Part shown: one piece after another, positions 16,280 through 24,018 of the stretch | How the letters are laid out: each line of letters opens with the position of its first letter | How positions within the stretch are numbered: position 1 is the first letter of the stretch | Assembly: GCA_026386805.1 (NCBI GenBank) | Contig: JAPLMX010000104.1 | Span: 1-34,150 of the forward strand | DNA from: Phycisphaerae bacterium | Lineage (GTDB): Bacteria; Planctomycetota; Phycisphaerae; Sedimentisphaerales; Anaerobacaceae | Length of the DNA stretch: 34,150 nt | Direction of reading: 5' to 3' | Program-made: the position numbers and the translations under genes | The notes under the pieces: model-generated | What the model was told of the DNA's origin: nothing | Seen by the model: the letters and a program-made list of their open reading frames with translations, nothing else | The model's database searches: none

Positions 16280-16978
16280 TCAATCCTCCTGCTCTTCATG
16301 GAACCAGACGACGGGCAGATAAAGCCATCTGTCGGTTTTGACACCAGGCTCAAAGGCGAGTTGATCCTCCTCTTCTTTCAGGACTTTAATTCCCCAGTTC
16401 CCGCCGTGACGGTTTGTTCGGCGCTCCTCGGTCAGATATCCTTTCAGAGCAGGGACTGGTACATGGCACCTCTCGCCCGTATCCTTCTTGAGGAATTCCA
16501 CCGCTTCGTAGCGGTCGAGTCTGTCGAGTGAGCCAGGGGAAAGGTCCCACCAGTAAAGGAATCGTTGTCCCTCGTAACGTTTGCTCTCCTTCTCCAGAAT
16601 CGCGCTGCCGGCATCACGTTCATCCACGTCCGATGTTTCGTCACGGGGCACTGGCGGATGCTCCGCGTGATACTTCGTATGACAATCAGCGTGCATGAGG
16701 ACACAATTGTCGCGGCTGTAGCCCCTCGTGGTATTTCGCCGGTGCAAATGAATGCCTCGCCTGCTCTCAATGCTCCCGCCGTGGGTGCAGCCGCTGTAGC
16801 CACATGACGGACTGTCTGCATCCAGCAACTCCTTCTTGATCTTGGTCTTGGTTTTTCGTTCGTCCACCTGAAGCCGGGCAAAGACAAAGCGATTCACATA
16901 GAACAACCTGTCCGGATCGCTGCCCGCACACTCGCTGATCGCTCGGCGAGTCGCCGCAAGGATTTCCTTTGCATCCAT
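16280..16978 (-). CDS. HNH endonuclease-like protein
   Basis: The 232-residue product has a central zinc/HNH-like segment: CGYSGC, then GIHLHRRNTTRGYSRDNCVLMHADCH, in which the HLH, the Asn of RDNCVLMH and the CHTKYH cluster fit an HNH nuclease fold. The rest, including a charged C-terminal half, is not recognised. The ATG at 16978 is chosen because GGGAGG precedes it by six bases; the open frame extends to 17014 without a ribosome site. It lies alone between repeat-rich spacers and may be a degraded defence or homing nuclease; its DNA target is unknown. Confidence 0.6.
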   Translation of the reverse strand: MDAKEILAATRRAISECAGSDPDRLFYVNRFVFARLQVDERKTKTKIKKELLDADSPSCGYSGCTHGGSIESRRGIHLHRRNTTRGYSRDNCVLMHADCHTKYHAEHPPVPRDETSDVDERDAGSAILEKESKRYEGQRFLYWWDLSPGSLDRLDRYEAVEFLKKDTGERCHVPVPALKGYLTEERRTNRHGGNWGIKVLKEEEDQLAFEPGVKTDRWLYLPVVWFHEEQED

Positions 16979-17214
16979 ATCATTCCTCCCAACATCAAGA
17001 TCAGCCCATTCCACTTCAGAAGAACAGGCGTAGCCTACTGCCTGTAGGCATAACCGTCAATGACGGCACCCATCGTGCGGATGAGCGATGGGCCAGATCC
17101 CTTGTCAGTGAGGAAAAGGTGTGGACATATCCATTGACAGGTATTACCCTGTTGTTCGCCATAGACGCCTTGGTCGAAATGGCTGGGCATAATCGATGGT
17201 GCACGAGGTGACAA

Positions 17215-18246
17215 TTGAAAGCTCTACTCTATACCAAGCCCTACACGTTCGAATACACCGACGTCCCGGACCCGGTGGTTAGCGATGACGATGTCCTGGT
17301 CCGGGTCAGGGCTTGCGGCATCTGCGGCTCCGACGTCGCGGGCCACACGGGCAAGACCGGCCGGCGGCTGCCGCCTCTGATTATGGGCCATGAAGCGGCC
17401 GGTGTCGTCGAGCGCACGGGCGGCAACGTGCAGAGTTTCACTCCCGGAGATCGCATCTGCTTCGATTCGACGGTCTACTGCAACCAATGCCCCGCATGCA
17501 AGCAGGGCTTGTTCAATCGTTGCGTCAAGCGGCAGGTGCTCGGCGTCTCGGTGCCGGAGTTCAAGCGGCAGGGGGCCTTTGCTGAGTTTGTCGTGGTGCC
17601 CCACTGGATCTGCGCCAAGCTGCCTGCGACCATGTCATTCGTCCAGGCATCGCTGCTGGAGCCGGCCTCGATCGGTACGCACGCCGCCAGTCGCCCGTCG
17701 ATGGGCAAAAATGACACCGTTGTGGTCATCGGGGCCGGGACCATCGGCCTGTTCATTCTCCAGGCCGCCAAACTCCGTGGGGCCAGGACAACCGTCGCGT
17801 GCGATCTCAACGAGTTTCGGCTGGGGCTGGCCCAGCAGGTCGGCGCCGACGTGTGCCTCCATCCCGGTACGGTCAACCTGAAGGAAGAGATTCTCAAGAG
17901 GACCGAGGGGCGGGGGGCCGACGTGGCGTTTGAGGCCGTCGGTTTTGCGGAAACGTTCCGGCAGGCCATCTCGATCACCAAGACCGGCGGCACGGTCGTG
18001 GCCGTCGGCAATTTGCAGAAAGAGACTGAGTTCAACCTCCAGGAGCTGGTCTCGCGGGAGCTTACTTTCACCGGCTCCTACGCCAGTGCCGGGGAGTTCC
18101 GAGCCTGCATCGACCTGATCGCCTCCGGCAAAATGAACGTGGCGCCGCTGGTCAGCGAGGTGCTGCCGCTGCGGGAAGGACCCGCCGCGTTCAAGAGGCT
18201 GCTGGACGGGAAAGAGAACCTGCTCAAGATCATCCTGGAGCCGTAG
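17215..18246 (+). CDS. Zinc-dependent alcohol/polyol dehydrogenase (MDR family)
   Basis: The 343-residue enzyme starts at TTG (17215) behind GAGGTGA. Catalytic zinc ligands are Cys37 (CGICGSD) and His59-Glu60 (GHEAAG). A structural-zinc Cys cluster follows (CNQCPACKQGLFNRC, CxxCxxCx7C). VVIGAGTIGLF is the NAD-binding glycine motif. The pattern fits sorbitol, galactitol-1-phosphate or L-threonine-type dehydrogenases, which oxidise a secondary alcohol of a polyol with NAD(P)+. The SDR gene at 18502 lies downstream after a repeat-filled spacer; both could serve the same sugar pathway. The precise substrate is not evident. Confidence 0.9.
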   Translation: MKALLYTKPYTFEYTDVPDPVVSDDDVLVRVRACGICGSDVAGHTGKTGRRLPPLIMGHEAAGVVERTGGNVQSFTPGDRICFDSTVYCNQCPACKQGLFNRCVKRQVLGVSVPEFKRQGAFAEFVVVPHWICAKLPATMSFVQASLLEPASIGTHAASRPSMGKNDTVVVIGAGTIGLFILQAAKLRGARTTVACDLNEFRLGLAQQVGADVCLHPGTVNLKEEILKRTEGRGADVAFEAVGFAETFRQAISITKTGGTVVAVGNLQKETEFNLQELVSRELTFTGSYASAGEFRACIDLIASGKMNVAPLVSEVLPLREGPAAFKRLLDGKENLLKIILEP

Positions 18247-18452
18247 CACGGGCATCTTGCCCGTGTGTATCACGGGCGTCTCGCCCGTGGAGGCAAGGCC
18301 AAAGCCTGCCCCGCGAAGGCGGGGGATGGCCTTGCGACTCATGGGCGGGACGCCCATGCTACCTTCGATCATGGAGTTTGTAGGATGGGCTTTAGCCCAT
18401 GCTGCATGGGCCAATACACGATGGGTCCGCATGGGCTAAAGCCCCATCCTAC
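18247..18452. repeat. Cluster of palindromic repeats of three families
   Basis: In order: CACGGGCATCTTGCCCGTG (18247-18265), CACGGGCGTCTCGCCCGTG (18271-18289), ATGGGCGGGACGCCCAT (18341-18357), and a long palindrome with arms at 18380-18401 and 18430-18452. The arm at 18380-18401 is identical to that inside the membrane-protein gene at 2266; its partner has one extra C. The first types recur inside the gene at 22114. No gene is seen in this spacer. Confidence 0.85.
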
Positions 18453-18501
18453 CCACTGGAAACTCGGCCCTTCGCAAAGGCTGCTGATAGGAGTGTCGAT
18501 C

Positions 18502-19281
18502 ATGGAGAACCTGTTCGATCTTTCGGGCAAAGTGGCCGTCGTGACGGGGACGAGCCGGGGTCTCGGCCAATACTTCGGCCGGGCGCTGGCCCAGGCCGGG
18601 GCGGACTTAGTCATCACCAGCCGGGACAAGTCGCGTCTCGGGGAGTTCAAGGAGGAGATCGAGGGCATGGGCCGCAGGGCCTTGCCCGTCAAGCTCGACG
18701 TTCTCAGCGAGAGCGACATCGAGGGCATGGTCCGCACCGCGATCAGCGAATACGGCAAGATCGATATCCTCGTTAACAACGCCGGCCTGAACATCCGGCA
18801 CCCGGCCGCAGAGTTCACCTGGAAAGAGTGGGACACGGTCCTCGACACGAACCTCAAGGGCGCGTTCTTCGTCGCCCAAGCCGTCGGCAAGGAGATGATG
18901 AAGCGGCAGTACGGCCGGATCATCAATATCGGCTCATGCACCTGCGTCTTCGGCATGGAAGGCATCGGCCCCTACTGTGCCAGTCGCGGCGGGATTCTCC
19001 AGATGAGCCGCAGCCTGGCGGCCGAGTGGGGCAAACACGGCATCACGGTCAACGTCCTGGCCCCAGGCTGGTTCAAGACCGCCCAGAACAAGGCACTCTA
19101 CGACAATGCCAAGTGGGTCGAGTACATCGTCGGCCGGATTCCGCTCGGCCGCCCCGGGCAACCCACCGACCTCGACGGCACGGTCGTCTTCTTAGCCTCC
19201 GACGCCAGTGCCTACATCACCGGCCAAATCCTCCTCGTAGACGGCGGCTTCACCACCGGCGCGACCAAGGCGATCCTGTAA
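18502..19281 (+). CDS. SDR family oxidoreductase, with Arg in place of the catalytic Lys
   Basis: The 259-residue protein is a classical short-chain dehydrogenase: TGTSRGLG (coenzyme-binding TGxxxGxG, about residues 16-23), NNAG near 93, an active-site Ser in NIGSC and Tyr in YCASRGG, then the PGWFKT segment and a C-terminal QILLVDGGF. The usual YxxxK reads YxxxR here, an unusual change of a catalytic residue. Members similar in length act on gluconate, sugars or acyl carriers. The ATG at 18502 has TAGGAG ten bases upstream and follows the repeat cluster. It reduces or oxidises an unknown ketone or alcohol with NAD(P)(H). Confidence 0.88.
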   Translation: MENLFDLSGKVAVVTGTSRGLGQYFGRALAQAGADLVITSRDKSRLGEFKEEIEGMGRRALPVKLDVLSESDIEGMVRTAISEYGKIDILVNNAGLNIRHPAAEFTWKEWDTVLDTNLKGAFFVAQAVGKEMMKRQYGRIINIGSCTCVFGMEGIGPYCASRGGILQMSRSLAAEWGKHGITVNVLAPGWFKTAQNKALYDNAKWVEYIVGRIPLGRPGQPTDLDGTVVFLASDASAYITGQILLVDGGFTTGATKAIL

Positions 19282-19877
19282 ACGGACCAGGCGAAAGCAC
19301 AAATTGACGGCTGACAGAAGCTTCCTAACCGCCGATGAACACTGATGGACGCGGATTCCCAACTGAGAACTGGGAACTGATAACCGTCAACTGACGTCCA
19401 ACCGCAGAGGACCCGGCGCGGCCTCAGGGCGCAACCGAAATCACCATAGCCGAAAAAAAGACGAAAAAAGGGAGAGGCAGCGATTCCTCGCTTCTCGCTC
19501 TTTTCTGTACGCAGAGGAAATGAATCAAACGCGGCTCCGGCGAGAGCTGGTAGGGTTTGCCGTGCACACCGACCCTTTGACCGGGGACAAACGCACAGAC
19601 ATCGGGCTGTGGCCACAGAGAGAACAAGACACGGATTTACACGGAGGGACACGGATTTCCTCCAGAAAATGTACCTGACGCTGTCCCCTTCCCCCGCCGG
19701 CTCCCGGCCATCCCGTTGAAGTGAGAAAGCAGGCAGGATGGGCTTGGGTCCCCAAGTGACAAGAAAGAGATAGCGGCAGTCCGAACCTGTCGCTTTTCAC
19801 CCATCCCATGTTGCTTGTCCCGCGCTGCCGTTTAGTTCACGACAATGCCGGACGAAATAGGGTGCGTTCCCAGTATC
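19282..19877. other. Intergenic region without a recognisable gene, with short repeats
   Basis: The 596 bp hold no convincing coding frame. Visible are planctomycete-type filler such as GATGAACACTGATGGACGCGGATT near 19335, and two direct copies of GACACGGATTT (19628-19638 and 19648-19658) 20 bp apart. Between the SDR gene and the nuclease island, this may mark a boundary of an inserted segment. Confidence 0.5.
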
Positions 19878-20378
19878 TCATACCAGCCTGAACGCATTGG
19901 CGCTGCGTATGCACTCAATTGCCGGCCATTGCCTTCTGTCTGCCGGCAGGATTATCTGGCGACCAAGAGGAGCTTTGAATTCGGCCAAGCCTCCACTGAA
20001 GCCAAGCCGAGCCAGCTCTCGTTCCTTCTTCCTGTTGATTTGCATCTCGTAGTTTTCGGTAAGAACGACAAGCCCCCGGTCGTAAGCCCGGTGATATGTC
20101 GGAGACAAACATAGACCGTTCGTCACATCATCGCAGCTCCCCGCAGCTCCCACCGGCACAATATGCGCCGCATCGACCAACTTCAACTGTAGACCTGTGA
20201 CCGCACATCTTCGGTCATATGCAATGATTACCTTGCGGCGAAAGTCACTGTCCCGCGCGAGACGAGAGACGGTGGCAACAATCCTTTGCCGGTCCTTCGG
20301 CAGAGCTGCAATTGCGGAGGCATGAGGTCTCTCGCCGGGTTTGTGAAAGTTCTCGTGTACGTCGGTCTGCAAGAACAT
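19878..20378 (-). CDS. HNH restriction-type endonuclease, probably missing its N-terminus
   Basis: The 166-residue frame (ATG at 20378; open to 20447) contains a recognisable HNH fold: CAVTGLQLKLVDAAHIVPVG, then NGLCLSPTYHRAYDRGLVVL, with the His of DAAH, the Asn of NGLCL and the His of YHRAYD as the expected catalytic set. This arrangement occurs in type II/IV-like restriction nucleases, which normally carry a further 100-200 N-terminal residues. Here the upstream sequence belongs to another frame (20583-20245), so the gene is likely truncated or frameshifted. It is the last gene of a minus-strand group that starts with a methyltransferase remnant and a PLD nuclease. Confidence 0.6.
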   Translation of the reverse strand: MFLQTDVHENFHKPGERPHASAIAALPKDRQRIVATVSRLARDSDFRRKVIIAYDRRCAVTGLQLKLVDAAHIVPVGAAGSCDDVTNGLCLSPTYHRAYDRGLVVLTENYEMQINRKKERELARLGFSGGLAEFKAPLGRQIILPADRRQWPAIECIRSANAFRLV

Positions 20379-20583
20379 GCTCACCGCCGTCGGCGCAAAG
20401 AAACCAACCAGCCACGCGAAAGAAGGACATCGCAGCAGAAAGGTCATCGGTGAATTTGTCGCATGAATCGCACTTCTCGACTACAATCCATGGACGTCTG
20501 AGAGCAGGAATAGTACACGAAGGCGCACATGGAAAACGCGCTCCACGCCCCTGGCACGTACCGCAGATCTGCTGCGCCCCCAT
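20245..20583 (-). CDS. Small Cys-rich protein of unknown function overlapping the HNH gene
   Basis: The 112-residue frame starts with ATG at 20583 behind a strong AAAGGAG, 12 nt after the PLD gene stop. The N-terminal part is convincing: ICGTCQ and CDSCDKF pairs suggest a zinc ribbon, followed by DDLSAAMSFFRVAGWFLCADGG. From about 20380 onward the same DNA is better read in the HNH frame, so the end of this ORF is probably not the true protein end. It may be a truncated gene joined to the HNH remnant by a deletion. I do not recognise a family. Confidence 0.45.
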   Translation of the reverse strand: MGAQQICGTCQGRGARFPCAPSCTIPALRRPWIVVEKCDSCDKFTDDLSAAMSFFRVAGWFLCADGGEHVLADRRTRELSQTRRETSCLRNCSSAEGPAKDCCHRLSSRAGQ

Positions 20584-20595
20584 TTGATGCTCCTT

Positions 20596-21453
20596 TCAGA
20601 CATGCATAGTCAGCGTCCAGCGCTCACCTTCAAGAATTACAAGGCCCTTTTTCTTGAGTTGTTGCTGCGCCGATCTGACGGCGTGTTTCCATTTCTTGCC
20701 ATAACTTTTGCCGTCAATGACTCTGTCAATGGTGTCATCGCACAAGTCAGGATGAATCGCCTTGATCCGTGGGTGCAACTGATCGGTCGACAGTGGCCCA
20801 TAACGCGCGAGCAGGTATACAATTGTCTTGGCAAAAACGGTGTGCATTGGCCCTTCGGCAAGACGCAACCGGAGGAGTTGGTCCTGAGCCGCAGCAAGTT
20901 GCTTCTCAAACTCCGAACGGAGAGACCGGGTAACCGAATTGCGTTGTCTCTGGTAGGTTGCACGTACACGATCCGCGATCTCGCAGTAGACTTGCAGACT
21001 TTCCTTCGCGACAAGTGCACCGAGCTCTGAATATCTTGATATGTCCTGAGAAATCGATGCGACTACCATTGGGTCCGGAATCTTGACGCCGTATTCATAG
21101 TTTCTCTGGAGACCCCCACTCGTCAGATTTGCAGATGTGATGATTGCGCATCTCGCGTCAGAAACATAAACCTTCGCGTGCAGTCTTGGGAGGTGCCTCA
21201 AGATGACGTTTGGCACTCCAGACATTAGCGAAGCAAGTGCGTTTGGATCCGTCGCTCCGTCACATATATTCGTAGGCGATAAGTCTGTAACGAACGTGAC
21301 CGAATCCAGGCATGGGTCACGATTGTCCATAATGAACGCAATGCCGTCGCCGGTCACATACGGAGATGAGATCATCAGATGAGAACGCGTACGCGCAACC
21401 AACTCGGCTAAGGCATCCTTCCAGTCTGTGCTCAAAAGCAGACATTGCTCCAT
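20596..21453 (-). CDS. PLD-superfamily nuclease-like protein with C-terminal winged-helix-like region
   Basis: The 285-residue protein has one HKD-type motif, LHAKVYVSDARCAIITSANLT (HxKx4D then SAN), the signature of phospholipase D-fold nucleases that dimerise to build one active site, as in NgoFVII- or BfiI-like restriction enzymes. The N-terminus (SHLMISSPYVT) is the usual PLD strand. The C-terminal third, with MHTVFAKTIVYLLARYGPLSTDQLHPRIKAIHPD, looks like a DNA-binding winged helix. The ATG lies 4 nt after the stop of a methyltransferase remnant, and the Cys-rich/HNH genes follow downstream, so it is likely the nuclease of a former restriction-modification system. No lipid role is suggested. 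Confidence 0.7.
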   Translation of the reverse strand: MEQCLLLSTDWKDALAELVARTRSHLMISSPYVTGDGIAFIMDNRDPCLDSVTFVTDLSPTNICDGATDPNALASLMSGVPNVILRHLPRLHAKVYVSDARCAIITSANLTSGGLQRNYEYGVKIPDPMVVASISQDISRYSELGALVAKESLQVYCEIADRVRATYQRQRNSVTRSLRSEFEKQLAAAQDQLLRLRLAEGPMHTVFAKTIVYLLARYGPLSTDQLHPRIKAIHPDLCDDTIDRVIDGKSYGKKWKHAVRSAQQQLKKKGLVILEGERWTLTMHV

Positions 21454-21457
21454 AGGA

Positions 21458-21640
21458 CTATGTCCATGCAGCCGGGTCCGAGACTTCGCAGGGTTCCACC
21501 AGCATGAGGTCGCAGGAATCGTCCACCGTATGTTGCCTCATGTGTTCCAATGAATCGCAACATACGATTGATCCGTGGCTGGTACGAAACTCCATTAGTT
21601 TATGCGCCATTCTCGGACAGTATTCTTTCTGATCAACCAA
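21458..21640 (-). pseudogene. Remnant of a DNA methyltransferase (N-terminal fragment)
   Basis: The 60-residue frame contains HGSIVCCDSLEHM...DDSCDLMLVEP, which matches the start of N4/N6 DNA methyltransferases (typically GD..E.l..lpd.svdLi.tdPPY). The catalytic DPPY is replaced by VEPCE, and the protein stops after DPAAWT, only 4 nt before the PLD gene. It is therefore a decayed or internally deleted methyltransferase. The assignment rests on a short motif and is tentative. Confidence 0.5.
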
Positions 21641-21784
21641 CAGAAGTTGAACATATTACGGACAAGCCCACCCAGGTCCATTCCTTTTCGGCCTTCCAAG
21701 GCGTCCCATGCCAAGAAAGCGTAGTCAATCATAGCCGGGTCTAAAAGGCAAGTCAAAGGACAAATGCGCCAACGAACAGCCAAC

Positions 21785-22027
21785 GGAGATGATGCGGGGA
21801 TAATGGACGCACTTATTTAGGCTAGGCCACAGGCGACTTCGGGGCGGAATTCCGCGGACATCTCTCATCTCCTCTGGGTCCCTCCGCGTCCTCTGCGGTT
21901 GGAAAAACCTGGATTCCTGCCGTCGCAGGAATGACACGGACCTTCAGTCCGTGTAACGGGTTGTTTCACAAGGACTTATAGCACCCATACATGGCCAAAA
22001 AATGCCGCGACATTCGCGAGATTTCGC
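21785..22027. repeat. Intergenic stretch with two adjacent hairpins
   Basis: ATTCCTGC/GCAGGAAT (21913-21932, 4-nt loop) is followed at once by ACACGGA/TCCGTGT (21934-21954, 7-nt loop). The sequence before it is filler similar to 19400-19640 (GTCCCTCCGCGTCCTCTGCGGTT). No gene is seen. Confidence 0.7.
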
Positions 22028-22056
22028 TTGACGGCAAATTGGTGGTGCTGTAAGAT
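22028..22056 (+). promoter_or_regulatory. Promoter of the STGPRT-type gene
   Basis: TTGACG (22028-22033), a 17-bp spacer and TAAGAT (22051-22056) lie 58 nt before the ATG at 22114, which has GGAGGGG at 22102-22108. Confidence 0.45.
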
Positions 22057-22113
22057 AACGATACAACAGAATGTGTAATCACAATAGATGCTGGTTAATT
22101 TGGAGGGGTCATC

Positions 22114-23172
22114 ATGACCAGTGCAGCGCAAGAGCTTGCCAATCGTTCCAACGCCCAGAAATCCACCGGTCCGCGCACGGCCCAGGGCAAGGCCGCGGTC
22201 ACGCAGAATGCCGTCCAGCATGGTCTCTTGGCGAAGGAGGTCGTCATCAAGGGGGAAGATCCCGGCGAGTTCGAGTTCTACCGGGACCAGATGCTGGCGG
22301 AGTTGGCCCCGGCGGGACAGATGGAGTCTATGCTGGCCCAGCGGATCGTCGGCCTCTCGTGGCGGCTGCGCCGGGCCGAACGACTGCAGACGGCGGCGTT
22401 TGACAAGGTGGAGGACCAGAGCAAGCCGCCGGAGCTGGTCCTGTCCCCCGAGCAGGCGTCGCGGCTCCTTGCCGTGCTGGCCGAGACGGGTGTGCAGCCG
22501 CCGGTCCCCATGTCCGGGGGTCCGGCGGTCGGCCGGAGGGCGGTGCAGGACTTTGCCCAGGAGAGGATTCTCGATCGGCTGCTGGTGTACGAGCGCCGGA
22601 TCGAGCACAGTCTGTATCGGACCATCGCCGAGCTGCGCAACCTGCGACGCTTACGCGAGCAGGGGGGAGTTTCCAGTGAGCAACGCCGTGCGGCGGAAGC
22701 GGGATTGGCACGTAGCACGGGCATCCCGTTCGCGGGGCTCAGGGCAGGCCTGCCCGTGAGTAGCATGGGCGTCCCGCCCATGACGGTCGAGAACATCTAC
22801 CTGCCGACGGAGCTTGCCCCCGCGGAGGCGGGGGATGCCCGTGAGACTCATGGGCAAGATGCCCATGCCACGAGGCCACCTGAAGGCGGAACCCCGAACG
22901 AATCGTGCGAAACGAACCCAATTGACGTTGGCGCGAATGAGGGTGGGACCCCGAACGGAGGGGAGGCTCAGAAGCAATCGTGCGAAACAAACCCAATTCG
23001 GGAGCCCGGCTCAATGCAGAGTAACACTTTCTCGGAGCCGCGGCGGATACGCCGGTTCCCAAATCCTGCCAGTGAAATGACTTATGATTCCTACTTGGGC
23101 AGATGGGTTCCCAAGAGCGTTGCCCTGGGCAGCAATGACTCGAACCGCGCCAACTTGGGCCGGCGCGAATGA
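22114..23172 (+). CDS. STGPRT-motif protein of unknown function with a repeat-derived C-terminus
   Basis: The 352-residue product has a conserved-looking N-terminal half: NRSNAQKSTGPRTAQGKAAV then NAVQHGLLAKE, GEDPGEFEFYRDQ and a helical part to about residue 195 rich in Arg/Glu. Similar N-termini occur in multi-copy hypothetical proteins of planctomycetes and acidobacteria, none with a known role. From about residue 200, the sequence is made from the same palindromic repeats as the intergenic spacers: two MG(V/Q).. palindromes (22764-22782, 22849-22867) and two CETNPI units. A very strong GGAGGGG site precedes the ATG. The C-terminus is probably disordered and not conserved. Confidence 0.7.
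   Translation: MTSAAQELANRSNAQKSTGPRTAQGKAAVTQNAVQHGLLAKEVVIKGEDPGEFEFYRDQMLAELAPAGQMESMLAQRIVGLSWRLRRAERLQTAAFDKVEDQSKPPELVLSPEQASRLLAVLAETGVQPPVPMSGGPAVGRRAVQDFAQERILDRLLVYERRIEHSLYRTIAELRNLRRLREQGGVSSEQRRAAEAGLARSTGIPFAGLRAGLPVSSMGVPPMTVENIYLPTELAPAEAGDARETHGQDAHATRPPEGGTPNESCETNPIDVGANEGGTPNGGEAQKQSCETNPIREPGSMQSNTFSEPRRIRRFPNPASEMTYDSYLGRWVPKSVALGSNDSNRANLGRRE
22764..22867. repeat. CATGGG/CCCATG palindromes within the STGPRT-type gene
   Basis: CATGGGCGTCCCGCCCATG (22764-22782) and CATGGGCAAGATGCCCATG (22849-22867) are short perfect or near-perfect palindromes of the type also present at 18341-18357. They are translated in frame as MGVPPM and HGQDAHAT. Confidence 0.75.
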
Positions 23173-23245
23173 CAGCCAAGTTCGTTGCGGCACAGAGATT
23201 AGGAACGATTCTTGTCCCGGCGCAAGCGGTGAAACAAACCCAATT
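22901..23245. repeat. Three copies of the CETNPI-coding repeat
   Basis: Copies 1 and 2, AATCGTGCGAAAC(G/A)AACCCAATT at 22901-22923 and 22976-22998, lie in frame and code for SCETNPI. A shortened copy, GAAACAAACCCAATT (23231-23245), lies beyond the stop codon, in the leader of the sigma-factor gene. Confidence 0.75.
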
Positions 23246-23263
23246 GGCGGCAGGGGCATTCTA

Positions 23264-23292
23264 TTGAATACGAAGGGCGATTCCGGTATACT
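23264..23292 (+). promoter_or_regulatory. Promoter of the ECF sigma gene at 23361
   Basis: TTGAAT (23264-23269), a 17-bp spacer and TATACT (23287-23292) form a good sigma-70 promoter 68 nt before the start codon. Confidence 0.55.
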
Positions 23293-23360
23293 GATGTCAT
23301 AGGCATCTGGGCTCCCAAACGCGAGTCATCGCCTTTAGAGTCCCTCTCAGGGCCGGCAGA

Positions 23361-23987
23361 ATGCAAAAAGACGCCCAGGCGACAGAACAGAACGAGGATT
23401 CGGCGCATCTGAATAAAGAACGGGCCATCGTCGGCCGAGACCGTCCGATGCCCGCTGCGGATGATGCCGCATTGGCAGGGCGTCTCAGCAAGGGCGAGCG
23501 GACGGCAGCCGAGGATCTCGTAAACCGTTACTATGAACGGATTTACCTGTTTATGCGCGCCATGGGCCATAACCGTCAGACCAGTGAGGACCTGACCCAG
23601 GAGACGTTCTTGCGGGCCTGGTATCACATCGGCCAGTTGCGTGACGGCAAGGCCCTCAATGGCTGGCTCTTTCGCATCGCCGGCAACGCGTCCAAGCTGC
23701 ACCATCGGCGGCACAAGGATCGCCCGACGGTCGATCTCGACAGCATTGAGCCCCCGGCGGGCGGCGATGACGGTTCCGAGCGGGCCGGCGAGCGCGAGCA
23801 AATGGGCCATCTGCACGAGGCGGTGGCTCGGCTGCCGTGGAAGCTCAAGCAGGCGATTGTGCTGCATTATATGGAGCAGTTGACGATTTCGGAGGCGGCT
23901 GGGGCGGCCGGCATCCGCTCGGGAACGTTCAAGAGTCGCCTCAATCGCGGTTTGGAGGCCCTCAGAGGAGAGGTGGCGGACGAATAG
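23361..23987 (+). CDS. ECF-type RNA polymerase sigma factor
   Basis: The 208-residue protein has sigma region 2 (AAEDLVNRYYERIYLFMRAMGHNRQTSEDLTQETFLRAW, about residues 51-89, including the DLTQETF core-binding motif) and region 4 (LPWKLKQAIVLHYMEQLTISEAAGAAGIRSGTFKSRLNRG, about 155-198, a helix-turn-helix for the -35 element). It has an N-terminal extension of about 45 polar residues. The gene at 24019 encodes a single-span membrane protein 31 nt downstream, which fits the usual sigma/anti-sigma pairing. It would direct transcription of a small regulon after release from that partner; the signal is unknown. Confidence 0.88.
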   Translation: MQKDAQATEQNEDSAHLNKERAIVGRDRPMPAADDAALAGRLSKGERTAAEDLVNRYYERIYLFMRAMGHNRQTSEDLTQETFLRAWYHIGQLRDGKALNGWLFRIAGNASKLHHRRHKDRPTVDLDSIEPPAGGDDGSERAGEREQMGHLHEAVARLPWKLKQAIVLHYMEQLTISEAAGAAGIRSGTFKSRLNRGLEALRGEVADE

Positions 23988-24018
23988 GACGCGCCAGCCA
24001 CCCAGGAGTGCACCGGTC

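Noticed and set aside
21595..21783. Minus-strand open frame just upstream of the methyltransferase remnant
   Set aside because: It has no ribosome site or recognisable motif and overlaps the remnant; it may be more of the decayed locus, but cannot be supported.
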